Position numbers and translations under genes: made by a program. From positions 1 through 64,000 of the forward strand of contig QEUP01000013.1 in assembly GCA_003577145.1 (NCBI GenBank): 64,000 nt of DNA, given 5' to 3'. Origin of the DNA: Acidobacteriota bacterium (GTDB lineage Bacteria; Actinomycetota; Acidimicrobiia; Acidimicrobiales; Microtrichaceae). The notes under the pieces were generated by a model. The model was not told the origin of the DNA. It searched no databases and saw only the letters and a program-made list of their open reading frames with translations. Positions 35,446-43,726 of the stretch are shown piece by piece (within the stretch, counting starts at the first letter, position 1; each line of letters opens with the position of its first letter).

Positions 35446-36225
35446 TCAGCGCACGAGGTTTCCCCGCAGGTCGAGGACAACTGCGAACGCCAGCACACAG
35501 ATCGGGAGGCCGAGAGCCCACAGCCCGACGGTCGTGATACCAAGCGATCCGAGGAACGCTCCGCCCAGGAATCCCAGCCAGATCGTCCCCGCGAAGCGCA
35601 GCACCTCCGGCGAGTAGTCAGGTGGGGGCGACTCGTCCGGATCCTCCCCGCGTCGTCTGTCGAAGCCGGCGAAGATGCACCCGATCGCCTGAACAGCGAA
35701 GAGCAGCAGCATGCCCGACATGAACGTCGTGTGGACCGGAATCGAGCCCACCCGCCGCAGCGCGGCAGTCTGCAGACCCATTGCCGCGGCGAGAAGGGCC
35801 GTCAGCAGGAAGAAGAGCGCCGAGTTCCGCTCGAGCTCAGTCGAGACGTCCATCGACAAGCCGAGAAACATGAAGCCCGAGATCATGGCCGCCTGGATGG
35901 CCAGGAAGACGGCGATCGGCGGGTTCCTGCTCATCCGCCTGGCGACCTCGAAGATGACGGCGCCGACGGCGATGCCTACGACGAACACGGGTATGGGGAA
36001 CAGCCGCGAGACAGCATTGGCGAAGTGACCCTCACCCAGCGATATGCCCAGCTTCGAGGTGTTACCGGTCATGTTGGAGGTGAACACGCCGAACAGGGTC
36101 ATCCACCCCACAGCGTCTGTGAACCCGGCGACGCCGGCCATGGCGACGGTGAACGCTCGGATTCGGGGCGCAGACGGGAGCTCGCCGTGGCTCCAGGCGA
36201 GGCGGGCACGTCCGGGATCTTCCAT
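35446..36225 (-). CDS. DUF1275 (YoaK-like) integral membrane protein
   Basis: A 259-residue protein with six to seven hydrophobic helices: FTVAMAGVAGFTDAVGWMTL, FTSNMTGNTSKLGISLGEG (the family's TGN signature), IPVFVVGIAVGAVIFEVARR, AVFLAIQAAMISGFMFLGL, FFLLTALLAAAMGLQTAAL, VHTTFMSGMLLLF and the C-terminal pair. DUF1275 proteins lie in the cytoplasmic membrane; no activity is known. ATG at 36225 starts MEDPGRARLAW; the preceding frame has no fitting start. The gene lies 44 nt upstream of dinB on the same strand, so the two may share a transcript. Confidence 0.88.
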   Translation of the reverse strand: MEDPGRARLAWSHGELPSAPRIRAFTVAMAGVAGFTDAVGWMTLFGVFTSNMTGNTSKLGISLGEGHFANAVSRLFPIPVFVVGIAVGAVIFEVARRMSRNPPIAVFLAIQAAMISGFMFLGLSMDVSTELERNSALFFLLTALLAAAMGLQTAALRRVGSIPVHTTFMSGMLLLFAVQAIGCIFAGFDRRRGEDPDESPPPDYSPEVLRFAGTIWLGFLGGAFLGSLGITTVGLWALGLPICVLAFAVVLDLRGNLVR

Positions 36226-36292
36226 ACGATCGATGCTCGCGCTCCAGCCAGTCCGGCAGGTTGATGGCTTGGTGGGGGAACGTGCGCGGGTA

Positions 36293-36484
36293 TCAGTCCG
36301 CAGCAGTGATCGCCTCCTCGGGGCAGTTCCGGGCGGCCAACCGCGCCTTGTCGGCCAGCACGCCGTCCACCACGGCTCGGTGTACGACGCAGTGACCGTT
36401 GTCATCGGCGCCGAACACCTCCGGGGCTACCGCGTAGCACCTGCCGTGGCCGACACACACAGCGTCGTCGACACTGACCTTCAT
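36293..36484 (-). CDS. 3Fe-4S ferredoxin of P450 systems
   Basis: A 63-residue ferredoxin starting MKVSVDDAVCVGHGRCYAVA. Cys10 and Cys16 with a His at 13 (CxxHxxC) and Cys54 in NCPEEAIT make the three-cysteine motif of the single-cluster 3Fe-4S ferredoxins that deliver electrons to bacterial cytochromes P450. Its ATG overlaps the P450 stop codon by 4 bp (ATGA), so it is made together with the P450 and should be its redox partner. The matching ferredoxin reductase is not in the window. Confidence 0.93.
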   Translation of the reverse strand: MKVSVDDAVCVGHGRCYAVAPEVFGADDNGHCVVHRAVVDGVLADKARLAARNCPEEAITAAD

Positions 36485-37671
36485 TGCCGGGCTCCCTCTG
36501 CGGTGAGGATCAACGGCAGATCTGCGACCTCCCGGATCCCGGGCGAGAACGACACACCGGCGCCGGCAAGCACGGAGTACTCCGGGATGCGCTTGTGGAA
36601 CTCCTCGAGAGCGATGCGCAGCTCGAGCCGTGCGAAGTGCGAACCCAGACATCGGTGTGGCCCCCCGCCGAAGGCGAGATGCCTGTTGTCCTGGCGGTCG
36701 AAGTGCACCTCGTCGGCGTCCTCGAACTCCTCCGGGTCGGTGTTGGCCGAGCCGAGGACGACAAGCACGTGATCGCCCGGCTCGAGGTCGACTCCGTGCA
36801 TTGTGACCTCTCGGCTCACCGTCCGGGGAAAGACCTGAACAGGGGTCTCGTGGCGCAGCAACTCCTCGACGACGGCGGGGATGACCCCGGGATCGTCGAC
36901 GATGGCCTGCCGCTGCTCGGGATGGCTTGCGAGGTAGGCGAAGTAGCAGTCAAGCGTTGCCGTGACGGTGTCGAGACCGGCGAGGATGAAGAGGTAGCAG
37001 ATGTCGAGGATCTCCTCTTTCGTCAGGGAGCGACCTTCGACCTCGCCATGCACGAACTCCGAGAGCAGGTCGTCGCCGGGGTTGGCGAGCCGCTCGTCGA
37101 TCACCCCGCCGAAGTAGTCGTAGATCTTCGCTCCTGTCTTCTCCCGGATCTCTGCCGCTGCCTCGACGTCGCCCCACTCGACATCGGGGCGGATGATGTC
37201 GTCCTTCCATCCCACGAACATCTCCATGTCCTCGATGGGCAGCCCGACGAGGCGGAGGAACATGGTGCACGGCAGGGGAACCGCGAACTCCTCGTGGAAG
37301 TTGATCTGGTCCTTGTCGATGAAGCCGTCGATGATCTGATTGGTGAGCTTGCGGATGTCGTCCTCGAGCTTGGCGACCTCCCTGGGCCCGAGGTAGGGGT
37401 CCATCAGCCGCCGGTACTTGGCATGCTCAGGTGGGTCGATCTGCAACGGGATCATGGGGCGGTCGTTGCCGATGTCGATTGCCTCGCACGAGCTGAAGAT
37501 CTCCGCGTTCTTCAGCACGTAACGCACGTCCGCGTAGCGTGACACGACGAAGCTCGGTCGTTTCTGCCCGAAATCCATTCGGCCTATGGGGCACTCCCGG
37601 AGCTCCCGGTACATGGGAATGGGATCGTCGGCCTGCCCGAACGGGTTCACGGTCGGTATCTGATCGCTCAT
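36481..37671 (-). CDS. Cytochrome P450
   Basis: A 396-residue soluble bacterial P450. The oxygen-binding I helix is AGLDTVTA, the K-helix ExxR is EELLRHETPV, and the haem loop is LAFGGGPHRCLGSHFARLELRIAL with the Cys ligand. The region PLQIDPPEHAKYRRLMDPYLGP is the usual B-C segment. It would hydroxylate or otherwise oxidise a hydrophobic substrate using electrons from the adjoining ferredoxin. ATG at 37671 (MSDQIPTVNPFGQADDPIPM); the longer frame has no matching N-terminus. It starts 7 nt after the deacylase-like gene and belongs to the same TetR-headed operon. Confidence 0.95.
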   Translation of the reverse strand: MSDQIPTVNPFGQADDPIPMYRELRECPIGRMDFGQKRPSFVVSRYADVRYVLKNAEIFSSCEAIDIGNDRPMIPLQIDPPEHAKYRRLMDPYLGPREVAKLEDDIRKLTNQIIDGFIDKDQINFHEEFAVPLPCTMFLRLVGLPIEDMEMFVGWKDDIIRPDVEWGDVEAAAEIREKTGAKIYDYFGGVIDERLANPGDDLLSEFVHGEVEGRSLTKEEILDICYLFILAGLDTVTATLDCYFAYLASHPEQRQAIVDDPGVIPAVVEELLRHETPVQVFPRTVSREVTMHGVDLEPGDHVLVVLGSANTDPEEFEDADEVHFDRQDNRHLAFGGGPHRCLGSHFARLELRIALEEFHKRIPEYSVLAGAGVSFSPGIREVADLPLILTAEGARQ

Positions 37672-37678
37672 TTGCCTT

Positions 37679-39424
37679 TCAGCTCCCTTGGTCGTCCACT
37701 GCTCGGCCGGCGGTGACAGTCTCGGTGTCGGTGCCCGAATGAAGAGTTCTGCCCGGCAGGGCGCCGGTCGCCACCCCGTGGCGCAAGACCTCGACTCCGT
37801 TGACGAAGACGTGCTCCACCCCGATGGCCTCCGCCGACAGTCGGCTGGCACCTCCCGGGAGGTCGTCGAGGGTTCGCTCGGGCCCGTGGCCCACCGCCTC
37901 GGGATCGAACACGACCAAGTCGGCGTGCCAACCCTCGGCAACCCGGCCTCTTCTCCGCAGGCCATACAGCCGGGCCGGCACATCGGTGAGCTGGTGGATG
38001 GCCTCCTCCCAGCTCAGGAGCTGCCGGTGGCGGACCAGTTCGGCCAGCATCCCGGTCGTATAGGTTGCGCCGCACATCATGTCGAGGTGCGCGCCCGCAT
38101 CGGAGCCTCCGACCACGGTCCGGCGGTCGCGCACGACGTCGGCCCGTGCCCGCCAGACGGCATCGCCTTCAGGTGGCATGGGTGGCTGCAGCCCCGTGCG
38201 AAGGCCGTCGGCCACGACTATGTCGCAGAGTGCGTCGAAGGGCGCCTGCCCGCGTTCCTGGGCGACCGATCCGACGGTGCGACCCTCGTAGCGCCGGTTG
38301 GCGGGAGCGAACGTCTCCAACAGGACGAGACGGTCCCAGCGGGCCAGACCACCCAGGAGCCCCGCTTCGGGGGAGGCCGCTCCCCTCTCCAAGCGGGCCC
38401 GCACACGAGGATCCGACAGCGCCCGGACCCGCTCGTCCGCCGCCAGCTCGAACACCTCGTTCCAGCCCGGCAGCGCGTCGAGGACCATTCCACCCAGGAA
38501 CGAGAGTCGGATCCGCATCCCCTGGGGCAGCATCAACGCCAGCACCGAGGCACCTTCCTCGGCTGCCCGCGACGAGGCCTCGAGTTGGCCCACCCAGGCA
38601 TCAGGTGCGAAGGAGCTGACCGTCAAGACGTTCCAGTTGAGCGGGCGGTTGCCGGCGCGGGACAGTTCGGTCATCAACCGGACCTCCTCGTCGCTGAAAC
38701 CGTCCAGGCATCCGGGAAGGATCAATTCGAGCTGGGTCCCCTCGTGCCGGCTGACGACCGACGCCAGGGCTACCAGCTCCTCGTCCTCGGCTGCCCGCGA
38801 GGGAACAGGGTGCCCGTCCATGTCGTGGTGGGTCTTGGCGCGCGATGTCGAGAAGCCGAGCGCCCCGGACCGGAGCGAGGCCTCGAGTAGGCCCGTCATC
38901 GCCTCGATCTGGTCGTCGGTTGCCGGCTCGGTTACGGAGTCCTCGCCCATCACCGCCCGCCTGATGGTCGAGTGGCCTGCCAGGAAGCCTGCGTTGACGG
39001 CAGTCCGGCCCTCGAGGCGATCCAGGTACTGGCCGAAATCGACCCATTGCCAATCCACACCGGCCTCGAGGGATGTCAGCGGCATCCCCTCGACGCGAGA
39101 GAGCATGCGCGCGATGTAGGAGCGGTCATCGGGGCGGACCGGCGCCAGCGCGAAGCCGCAGTTTCCCCCCACGACGGTCGTGACGCCATGGCCCACCGAG
39201 GGGCTCGCCGTGGGGTCCCACAGGAGCTGTGCGTCGTAATGGGTGTGCAGGTCGACGAAGCCGGGCGCCACGATGAGGCCGTCGGCGTCGATCGTGAGCG
39301 CGGCTTGCTCGGCGGGCTCACCTACGTCGACCACCAGGCCGTCCTTCACGCCCACATGGGCGCGCCGCCCAGCTTCACCCGTGCCGTCGATCACGGTCCC
39401 GTTACGCACCAGGAGCTCGAGCAT
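37679..39424 (-). CDS. D-aminoacylase/N-acyl-D-amino-acid deacylase family amidohydrolase
   Basis: A 581-residue amidohydrolase of the D-aminoacylase type: LLVRNGTVIDGTGEAGRRAHVG, VAPGFVDLHTHYDAQLLWDP (the HxH metal motif), VVGGNCGFALAPVRP, LAGHSTIRRAVMGED, TSRAKTHHDMDGHPVPSRAAED, VGGSDAGAHLDMMCGATYTTGML (Asp/His), and the C-terminal beta sandwich with AEGWHADLVVFDPEAVG. Members hydrolyse N-acyl amino acids or related amides or cyclic ureides. Start: ATG at 39424, with AGGGAG about 5 nt upstream; a GTG directly before it is an alternative. The ATG overlaps the stop of the upstream amidohydrolase remnant. Co-transcribed with a P450 and ferredoxin, it may open or trim a modified substrate. Confidence 0.9.
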   Translation of the reverse strand: MLELLVRNGTVIDGTGEAGRRAHVGVKDGLVVDVGEPAEQAALTIDADGLIVAPGFVDLHTHYDAQLLWDPTASPSVGHGVTTVVGGNCGFALAPVRPDDRSYIARMLSRVEGMPLTSLEAGVDWQWVDFGQYLDRLEGRTAVNAGFLAGHSTIRRAVMGEDSVTEPATDDQIEAMTGLLEASLRSGALGFSTSRAKTHHDMDGHPVPSRAAEDEELVALASVVSRHEGTQLELILPGCLDGFSDEEVRLMTELSRAGNRPLNWNVLTVSSFAPDAWVGQLEASSRAAEEGASVLALMLPQGMRIRLSFLGGMVLDALPGWNEVFELAADERVRALSDPRVRARLERGAASPEAGLLGGLARWDRLVLLETFAPANRRYEGRTVGSVAQERGQAPFDALCDIVVADGLRTGLQPPMPPEGDAVWRARADVVRDRRTVVGGSDAGAHLDMMCGATYTTGMLAELVRHRQLLSWEEAIHQLTDVPARLYGLRRRGRVAEGWHADLVVFDPEAVGHGPERTLDDLPGGASRLSAEAIGVEHVFVNGVEVLRHGVATGALPGRTLHSGTDTETVTAGRAVDDQGS

Positions 39425-39542
39425 CACACTCCCTGCGGATAGGGCGGGTGTTCCGTGAGCAGGTAACGGAACAGCGCGGACGTGTGTTCTGCCAGGTGAT
39501 CCGGCTGATCTCCTCAGCGGTCAGGTCAGCAAGAGGTCTCAT
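39424..39542 (-). pseudogene. Frameshifted C-terminal remnant of an amidohydrolase_2 protein
   Basis: The frame from ATG 39540-39542 reads MRPLADLTAEEISRITWQNT. After one AC dinucleotide too many (AACACACG where AACACG would fit), the other phase reads TSALFRYLLTEHPPYPQGV and stops at the deacylase start. Joined without the extra AC, ITWQNTSALFRYLL matches the last helices of amidohydrolase_2 proteins (ITYQNAADLFR). Only about 40 codons remain, beginning right at the stop of the TetR gene, so most of the gene was deleted and the rest is frameshifted. The family match is by eye. Confidence 0.6.
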
Positions 39543-40198
39543 TTCGCGGCTCGTGGTTCGAGTCCGGCCCAGCAGAACTCCCACATGTAGTGGGCCAGCT
39601 CGTTGGGCGTACGAGCCTCCCGCCCCAACGCGAAGGCGTGGATGTCGGCGAGCACCAGCTCCCAGATCATCTGTGCGTCCTTCCGGGCATCTCCTGGACG
39701 AATCCGACCAGCTTGCATCGCGTCCGCCAGCGCGTCTTGCAGCATGCCGACGAAAGGCTCGAGTGCGGCCTGCATCTCGTCAGGTCGAACCTCGCGTAGG
39801 CGGCGTTGCTCGCGAATGAGCACCTGCACATAGCCGAGGACACCGTCCGCGCTGAGGAACGAGAAAAGGCCGTCGACGTAGGTACGGACCCGTTCGACGG
39901 GATCGCCGTACGCGCCGATCATCTCTGCCAGCAGAGCGGCGCCGACCTGGCTGTCGGCCTCGATCACTGCCAGGAACAGGTCGTCCTTGCTCTCGAAGAG
40001 CCGGTAGAAGCTCTTCAGTGAGAGCCCGCTGCGCTCGACTACCTGCTGGACCGTGAAATCGGCACTGGTGTTCTCTTCGGCCAGGGCCCGAGCGGCGTTG
40101 ACGAAGCTCGTGAGCCTTGCCGCGCTCCGAGCGCGCGCGTCAGCGATGGAGCGGTCAACAGCACGCCCGGCGGCCCCGCCGGCATCAGAGTCGACCAT
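39539..40198 (-). CDS. TetR family transcriptional regulator
   Basis: A 219-residue TetR protein. The DNA-binding part (about 25-85) reads ARLTSFVNAARALAEENTSADFTVQQVVERSGLSLKSFYRLFESKDDLFLAVIE, and the ligand domain ends HYMWEFCWAGLEPRAAK. It heads the operon with the aminoacylase, P450 and ferredoxin; its stop overlaps the start of an amidohydrolase remnant (ATGA). ATG at 40198. A 24 bp inverted repeat 43 bp upstream is a good candidate for its own operator. The ligand is probably an acyl or terpenoid substrate of the P450 pathway, which is inference. Confidence 0.9.
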   Translation of the reverse strand: MVDSDAGGAAGRAVDRSIADARARSAARLTSFVNAARALAEENTSADFTVQQVVERSGLSLKSFYRLFESKDDLFLAVIEADSQVGAALLAEMIGAYGDPVERVRTYVDGLFSFLSADGVLGYVQVLIREQRRLREVRPDEMQAALEPFVGMLQDALADAMQAGRIRPGDARKDAQMIWELVLADIHAFALGREARTPNELAHYMWEFCWAGLEPRAAK

Positions 40199-40240
40199 GG
40201 GCGGAATTCCCTGCCGGGGCGGCCCTCCGGGTCGGGGTCA

Positions 40241-40264
40241 CCTGTGAGAACGGCATTCTCCAGG
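40241..40264. promoter_or_regulatory. Candidate TetR operator upstream of the P450 cluster
   Basis: An inverted repeat with arms CCTG(T)GAGAA and TTCTCCAGG around a 5 bp centre (CGGCA), one base bulged. It lies 43 bp before the start of the TetR gene on the minus strand. An ACAATTGT palindrome follows at 40271-40278. The location suits autorepression of the TetR operon. Confidence 0.5.
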
Positions 40265-40315
40265 AAGGATCACACAATTGTCCTGCCGGTGCAAGGAGGG
40301 TTCGGCCGAAGCCGT

Positions 40316-41266
40316 TCAGGGCTGAGCGGTCCAGCGGAACTCGACAGCGACAGGGTCATGATCGCTCAGGGGCTCGCCGTCGGCCCGGGTGAACTCGGCG
40401 ACCTCCACCGCCCATGACAGCGGCGTGATCTCGACGTCGTCGCTGGAGCGGAAGAGGAATCGGTCGATCCTCTCGGGTTCGGGGCAGTCCAAGGTGCGGC
40501 ATACGTCGCTCAGGCCCGTCGAGCCGTAGAAGGCTTCGAGAACGGCGGCATCCCCCTCGTCATCTCCGTGGAGGTTGAAATCGCCACCCACGATCACAGG
40601 TCGGCCCGCGCTGAAGTCGCTCATGAAGGCAGCGAGCTGCTCCATGTCCTCGACACGAAGATCCTCATCACTCTGTGTGTCTCCCGCTTCGACGTGCAGG
40701 TTGTAGACATCGATGACAACACCGTCCCCGAAGGTGGTCCGTGCCACGCTGAAGCCCTTCTGGGAGAGGCAATCGGCGGCGCCCCCGTCGCTGGTGTCGA
40801 GCCCGCCGAAGCACCCGTCCCAGCGCTCCCTGACGGGTTCTTCGAAGGGGAACTCGGAGAAGTAGTTCAGTCCGTCGCTCACGAGCGCCTCGGGGCGATC
40901 AGGGTCGGACCCGAGCGGGACCGGCACGGGTTCGGACTGGTGAGGATGCTGGGCCTGCGACGCCAACTGCTCGTGGTACAGGTCGAACGGTGTCGGGTTC
41001 GGGTCGGGCTCGAGCCAGTCCTCCTGGACCAACACCAGGTCGTAGTCGTTGAGAAGGGGGCTGATGAGCTCGGTGTTCTCGGACGGGTTCGAACCCGATA
41101 TCCCCTCCGGTAGCCCGGCGACGTTGTAGGTGAGCGCGACGAGCCCTCCCGATCGTTGCTCGGCGCTCTCAGTGCTGTCAGAGCCGGACGGCTCGTCACC
41201 CTTCGTCCCGCTGCACGCGGCCAGCAGCACACAGGCCAACAGCGACACTGCCCTGCATTGCAACAT
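40316..41266 (-). CDS. Endonuclease/exonuclease/phosphatase-fold lipoprotein
   Basis: A 316-residue exported protein. The signal MLQCRAVSLLACVLLAACSG ends in the lipobox LLAAC with Cys18, followed by a Ser/Glu-rich spacer. The EEP fold follows: GLVALTYNVAGLPEG, LVLVQEDWLE (catalytic Glu), DVYNLHVEAGDTQSDE, RPVIVGGDFNLHG and PLSDHDPVAVEF (final Asp-His pair). Members cut phosphodiesters, either of nucleic acids or of lipids such as sphingomyelinases. The outward location and the family suggest phospholipid or extracellular DNA as substrate. AGGAGGGATGAGGG precedes the ATG. Confidence 0.9.
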   Translation of the reverse strand: MLQCRAVSLLACVLLAACSGTKGDEPSGSDSTESAEQRSGGLVALTYNVAGLPEGISGSNPSENTELISPLLNDYDLVLVQEDWLEPDPNPTPFDLYHEQLASQAQHPHQSEPVPVPLGSDPDRPEALVSDGLNYFSEFPFEEPVRERWDGCFGGLDTSDGGAADCLSQKGFSVARTTFGDGVVIDVYNLHVEAGDTQSDEDLRVEDMEQLAAFMSDFSAGRPVIVGGDFNLHGDDEGDAAVLEAFYGSTGLSDVCRTLDCPEPERIDRFLFRSSDDVEITPLSWAVEVAEFTRADGEPLSDHDPVAVEFRWTAQP

Positions 41267-41384
41267 CCCTCATCCCTCCTCGGGTCGGGTGGACGGAGCA
41301 GCTCGAACTGGTGAGGCGATGATCTGCACCGCCCAGCGAGGCCTGCTCGGCGGGCCGCGGTGGTCGCAGAACCCTACTCAACGC

Positions 41385-41936
41385 TCAGTTCGTCGAGAGG
41401 TCCTCCGGGTAGTTGGCGAAGATGCCCAGCTTCCCTCGCTGGCGGCGGAGGACCTCCCTCCACAGAGCAGAAGGGTCTGATGTGAGCGGATCGTGGGGCT
41501 CGCTGTCGAGCACGAACCAACCGCCTGAGGCCATCTCGGCCTCGAGTTGGCCTCCTCCCCAGCCTGCGTATCCGGAGAAGATGCGAACCTGCTCCACGGT
41601 GCCGGGAGGATCGTGCAGGTGGCGCCCGAGGTCGAGGATCCCCAGGTTGCCGTCCAGCCCCTCCCATCCGTCGGTGTCGGTGTCGTTCACCCGGGCCAGG
41701 CATATGAGGGCTCCGTCGGCCACCGGCCCGCCCACGAAGAACACGCCCGGCGCGGCGGCCACCTGTGACAGGAGCGGGAAGTGCTCCTCCACCCTGGTGT
41801 CGCTGGCCCGATTGAGCACCAGGCCCAAGGCGCCCTCCTCGGTGTGTTCGAGGAGCAGCACGACGGTCTGGAAGAAGTTGGGATCGCCCAGTTCTGGAGT
41901 AGCGACGATCAGGTGCCCGCGGAGCGATTCCGGCAT
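41385..41936 (-). CDS. YqgE/AlgH family protein
   Basis: A 183-residue protein of the UPF0301/DUF179 family: SLRGHLIVATPELGDPNFFQ, TVVLLLEHTEEGALGLVLNR, FFVGGPVADGALICLARV, RIFSGYAGWGGGQLEAEMAS and the ending WREVLRRQRGKLGIFANYPED. These are the conserved blocks of YqgE. Function is not known; in proteobacteria the gene is tied to yqgF. ATG at 41936 starts MPESLRG; the longer upstream frame contains unrelated sequence. It diverges from the radical SAM gene. Confidence 0.9.
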   Translation of the reverse strand: MPESLRGHLIVATPELGDPNFFQTVVLLLEHTEEGALGLVLNRASDTRVEEHFPLLSQVAAAPGVFFVGGPVADGALICLARVNDTDTDGWEGLDGNLGILDLGRHLHDPPGTVEQVRIFSGYAGWGGGQLEAEMASGGWFVLDSEPHDPLTSDPSALWREVLRRQRGKLGIFANYPEDLSTN

Positions 41937-42008
41937 CTGTAGATCATCCCCCACAGGGGTGTCCGGAGTGGGGCCACCCCGGATTCGAAGTGCGGTACTT
42001 GCGGTCGT

Positions 42009-42045
42009 TGCCACACAAAGTGGCATGACTGTCATCTCAGATGAC
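42009..42045. promoter_or_regulatory. Hairpin and 15 bp palindrome upstream of the radical SAM gene
   Basis: TGCCAC-ACAAA-GTGGCA (42009-42025) is followed directly by GTCATCT-C-AGATGAC (42031-42045), both perfect. They lie between the divergent yqgE-like gene and the lysine-aminomutase-like gene. The second looks like a dimeric regulator site; the first may be a second site or a transcript hairpin. No known regulator can be assigned. Confidence 0.5.
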
Positions 42046-42239
42046 GCAGAGTGCTCATTACGGACCCATGACGGTTGCCGGGAGGTCCCGTGTCCCGCCG
42101 ATGCCCGAGATCGGGCCACGGTAGAGTGAGCCCGCGGCGCTGCTGTGCAAGGTTGCGCCGCCGGCCCGATGAAGTGCCGATCTCTGTTGCCACAGTGGCG
42201 CCAGGTCCTGCGCGCTACATGAGTCGTATGGGGACGAGG

Positions 42240-43688
42240 ATGATTCAGGCCGAGAACGAAGCACCGGTGTTGCGGACCTTCCAGTTGAGGAATCTCGACT
42301 CGATGCCCAACATCGACAGGCTGAGCGACGAGCAGCGCTTCGCCATCGAGGTGGTGGGTAGGGTTCTCCCGTTCAAGACCAACTCGTACATAGCCGAGCA
42401 GCTCATCGACTGGGACGCCGTGCCGGACGATCCCATGTTCCGCCTGACCTTTCCCCAGCAGGGGATGTTGCATGAGGAGGATTTCTCCGTCCTCGCCGGG
42501 CTCTTGAAGGGTTCGGCCTCCGCAGACGCCATCGACGACGCCGTGCGCCGGGTGCAGCGGAGCCTCAATCCTCACCCGAGCGGCCAGGTCTCTCTCAACA
42601 CCCCGTGGCTCAACGGCTTGCCACTTCCGGGGATGCAGCACAAGTACCGGGAGACCGTCTTGTTCTTCCCGAGCCAGGGGCAGACCTGTCATGCGTACTG
42701 CAGCTACTGCTTCCGCTGGCCCCAGTTCGTGAACCTCGACGATCTCCGCTTCGCCTCCAAGGAGTCCCACGCAGTCCTCGATTACCTCAGACAGCACCCG
42801 CACGTGACCGATGTCCTAATAACCGGCGGTGACCCGCTGATCATGCGTACGGGGGTCCTGCGTCGCTACATCGAACCGCTCCTCGCTCCCGAGTTCGAGC
42901 ACGTCAACATCCGGCTCGGTACCAAGGCGCCGGCCTATTGGCCCTACCGCTTCACCACCGACAGTGACGCCGATGACCTGTTGCGTCTCTTCGAGGAGGT
43001 CATCGGCGCGCGGCGACACCTGGCGTTGATGGCCCACTACTCCCACCCCCGCGAGCTCTCGACCGCAGCAGCCGAGCGAGCGCTCGAACGCATCACTGCG
43101 ACGGGGGCCGTGGTTCGCTGCCAGTCGCCGCTCATCCGCCAGGTGAACGACTCAGCCAATACGTGGGCCGAACTCGTGAGGCGTCAGGTCCGGGCCGGCG
43201 CCATCCCCTATTACATGTTCGTCGAACGCGACACCGGCGCTCGGGACTTCTTCTCGGTGCCGCTGGCCCGCGCTCTCGAGGTCTTCAACGGCGCTCACGC
43301 CCGGGTATCCGGTCTCTCCCGGACACTGCGGGGGCCGGTCATGTCGGCGCTGCCAGGCAAGATCATGGTCGACGGGGTGGCGCATGTGGCCAATGAGAAG
43401 GTCTTCGTGCTGAAGATGCTCCAGGGCCGCAACCCCGATTGGGTCAATCGCGTCTTCTTCGCCAGGTTCGATCCGGCTGCGACGTGGTATGACGACTTGA
43501 GCCCCGCGTTCGGCGCACGCGAGTTCTTCTTCGAGCCCGAGATGTCTGCTGCGCCCGAGACCGGCTCGTTCATCGACCATGTCCTGGGCAACGGGGCACA
43601 GCATGGCAACGGTGGCCGCCTCGACGAGACCGCCGACGTGGAGGTGACCGTTCTCCCCCGTCAACCGGAGCACGTCGACAGCGCATGA
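42240..43688 (+). CDS. Lysine-2,3-aminomutase-like radical SAM protein
   Basis: A 482-residue radical SAM enzyme of the KamA family. The cluster motif is CHAYCSYCF with Cys150, Cys154 and Cys157. Family elements are LPLPGMQHKYRETVLFFPSQGQT, ESHAVLDYLRQHPHVTDVLITGGDPLIM, HYSHPREL, VRCQSPLIRQVNDSANTWAELVRRQVRAGAIPYYMF. The PLP-binding Lys of true aminomutases lies in PGGGGK; here only LPGK (Lys374) remains, so PLP binding is uncertain. The C-terminal 110 residues are unlike KamA. ATG at 42240 has GGGGA 5 nt upstream; ATGs at 42219 and 42228 are also open. Substrate may be a protein or an amino acid; no aminotransferase or acetyltransferase of the beta-lysine pathway is nearby. Confidence 0.85.
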   Translation: MIQAENEAPVLRTFQLRNLDSMPNIDRLSDEQRFAIEVVGRVLPFKTNSYIAEQLIDWDAVPDDPMFRLTFPQQGMLHEEDFSVLAGLLKGSASADAIDDAVRRVQRSLNPHPSGQVSLNTPWLNGLPLPGMQHKYRETVLFFPSQGQTCHAYCSYCFRWPQFVNLDDLRFASKESHAVLDYLRQHPHVTDVLITGGDPLIMRTGVLRRYIEPLLAPEFEHVNIRLGTKAPAYWPYRFTTDSDADDLLRLFEEVIGARRHLALMAHYSHPRELSTAAAERALERITATGAVVRCQSPLIRQVNDSANTWAELVRRQVRAGAIPYYMFVERDTGARDFFSVPLARALEVFNGAHARVSGLSRTLRGPVMSALPGKIMVDGVAHVANEKVFVLKMLQGRNPDWVNRVFFARFDPAATWYDDLSPAFGAREFFFEPEMSAAPETGSFIDHVLGNGAQHGNGGRLDETADVEVTVLPRQPEHVDSA

Positions 43689-43726
43689 GAGGCGGCCCCG
43701 AACCGCCCCACATCGCCCCGGAGTGA

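Noticed and set aside
39553-39573. A tRNA T-loop-like GGTTCGAGTCC
   Set aside because: It lies within the TetR coding sequence and no acceptor stem or anticodon arm surrounds it.
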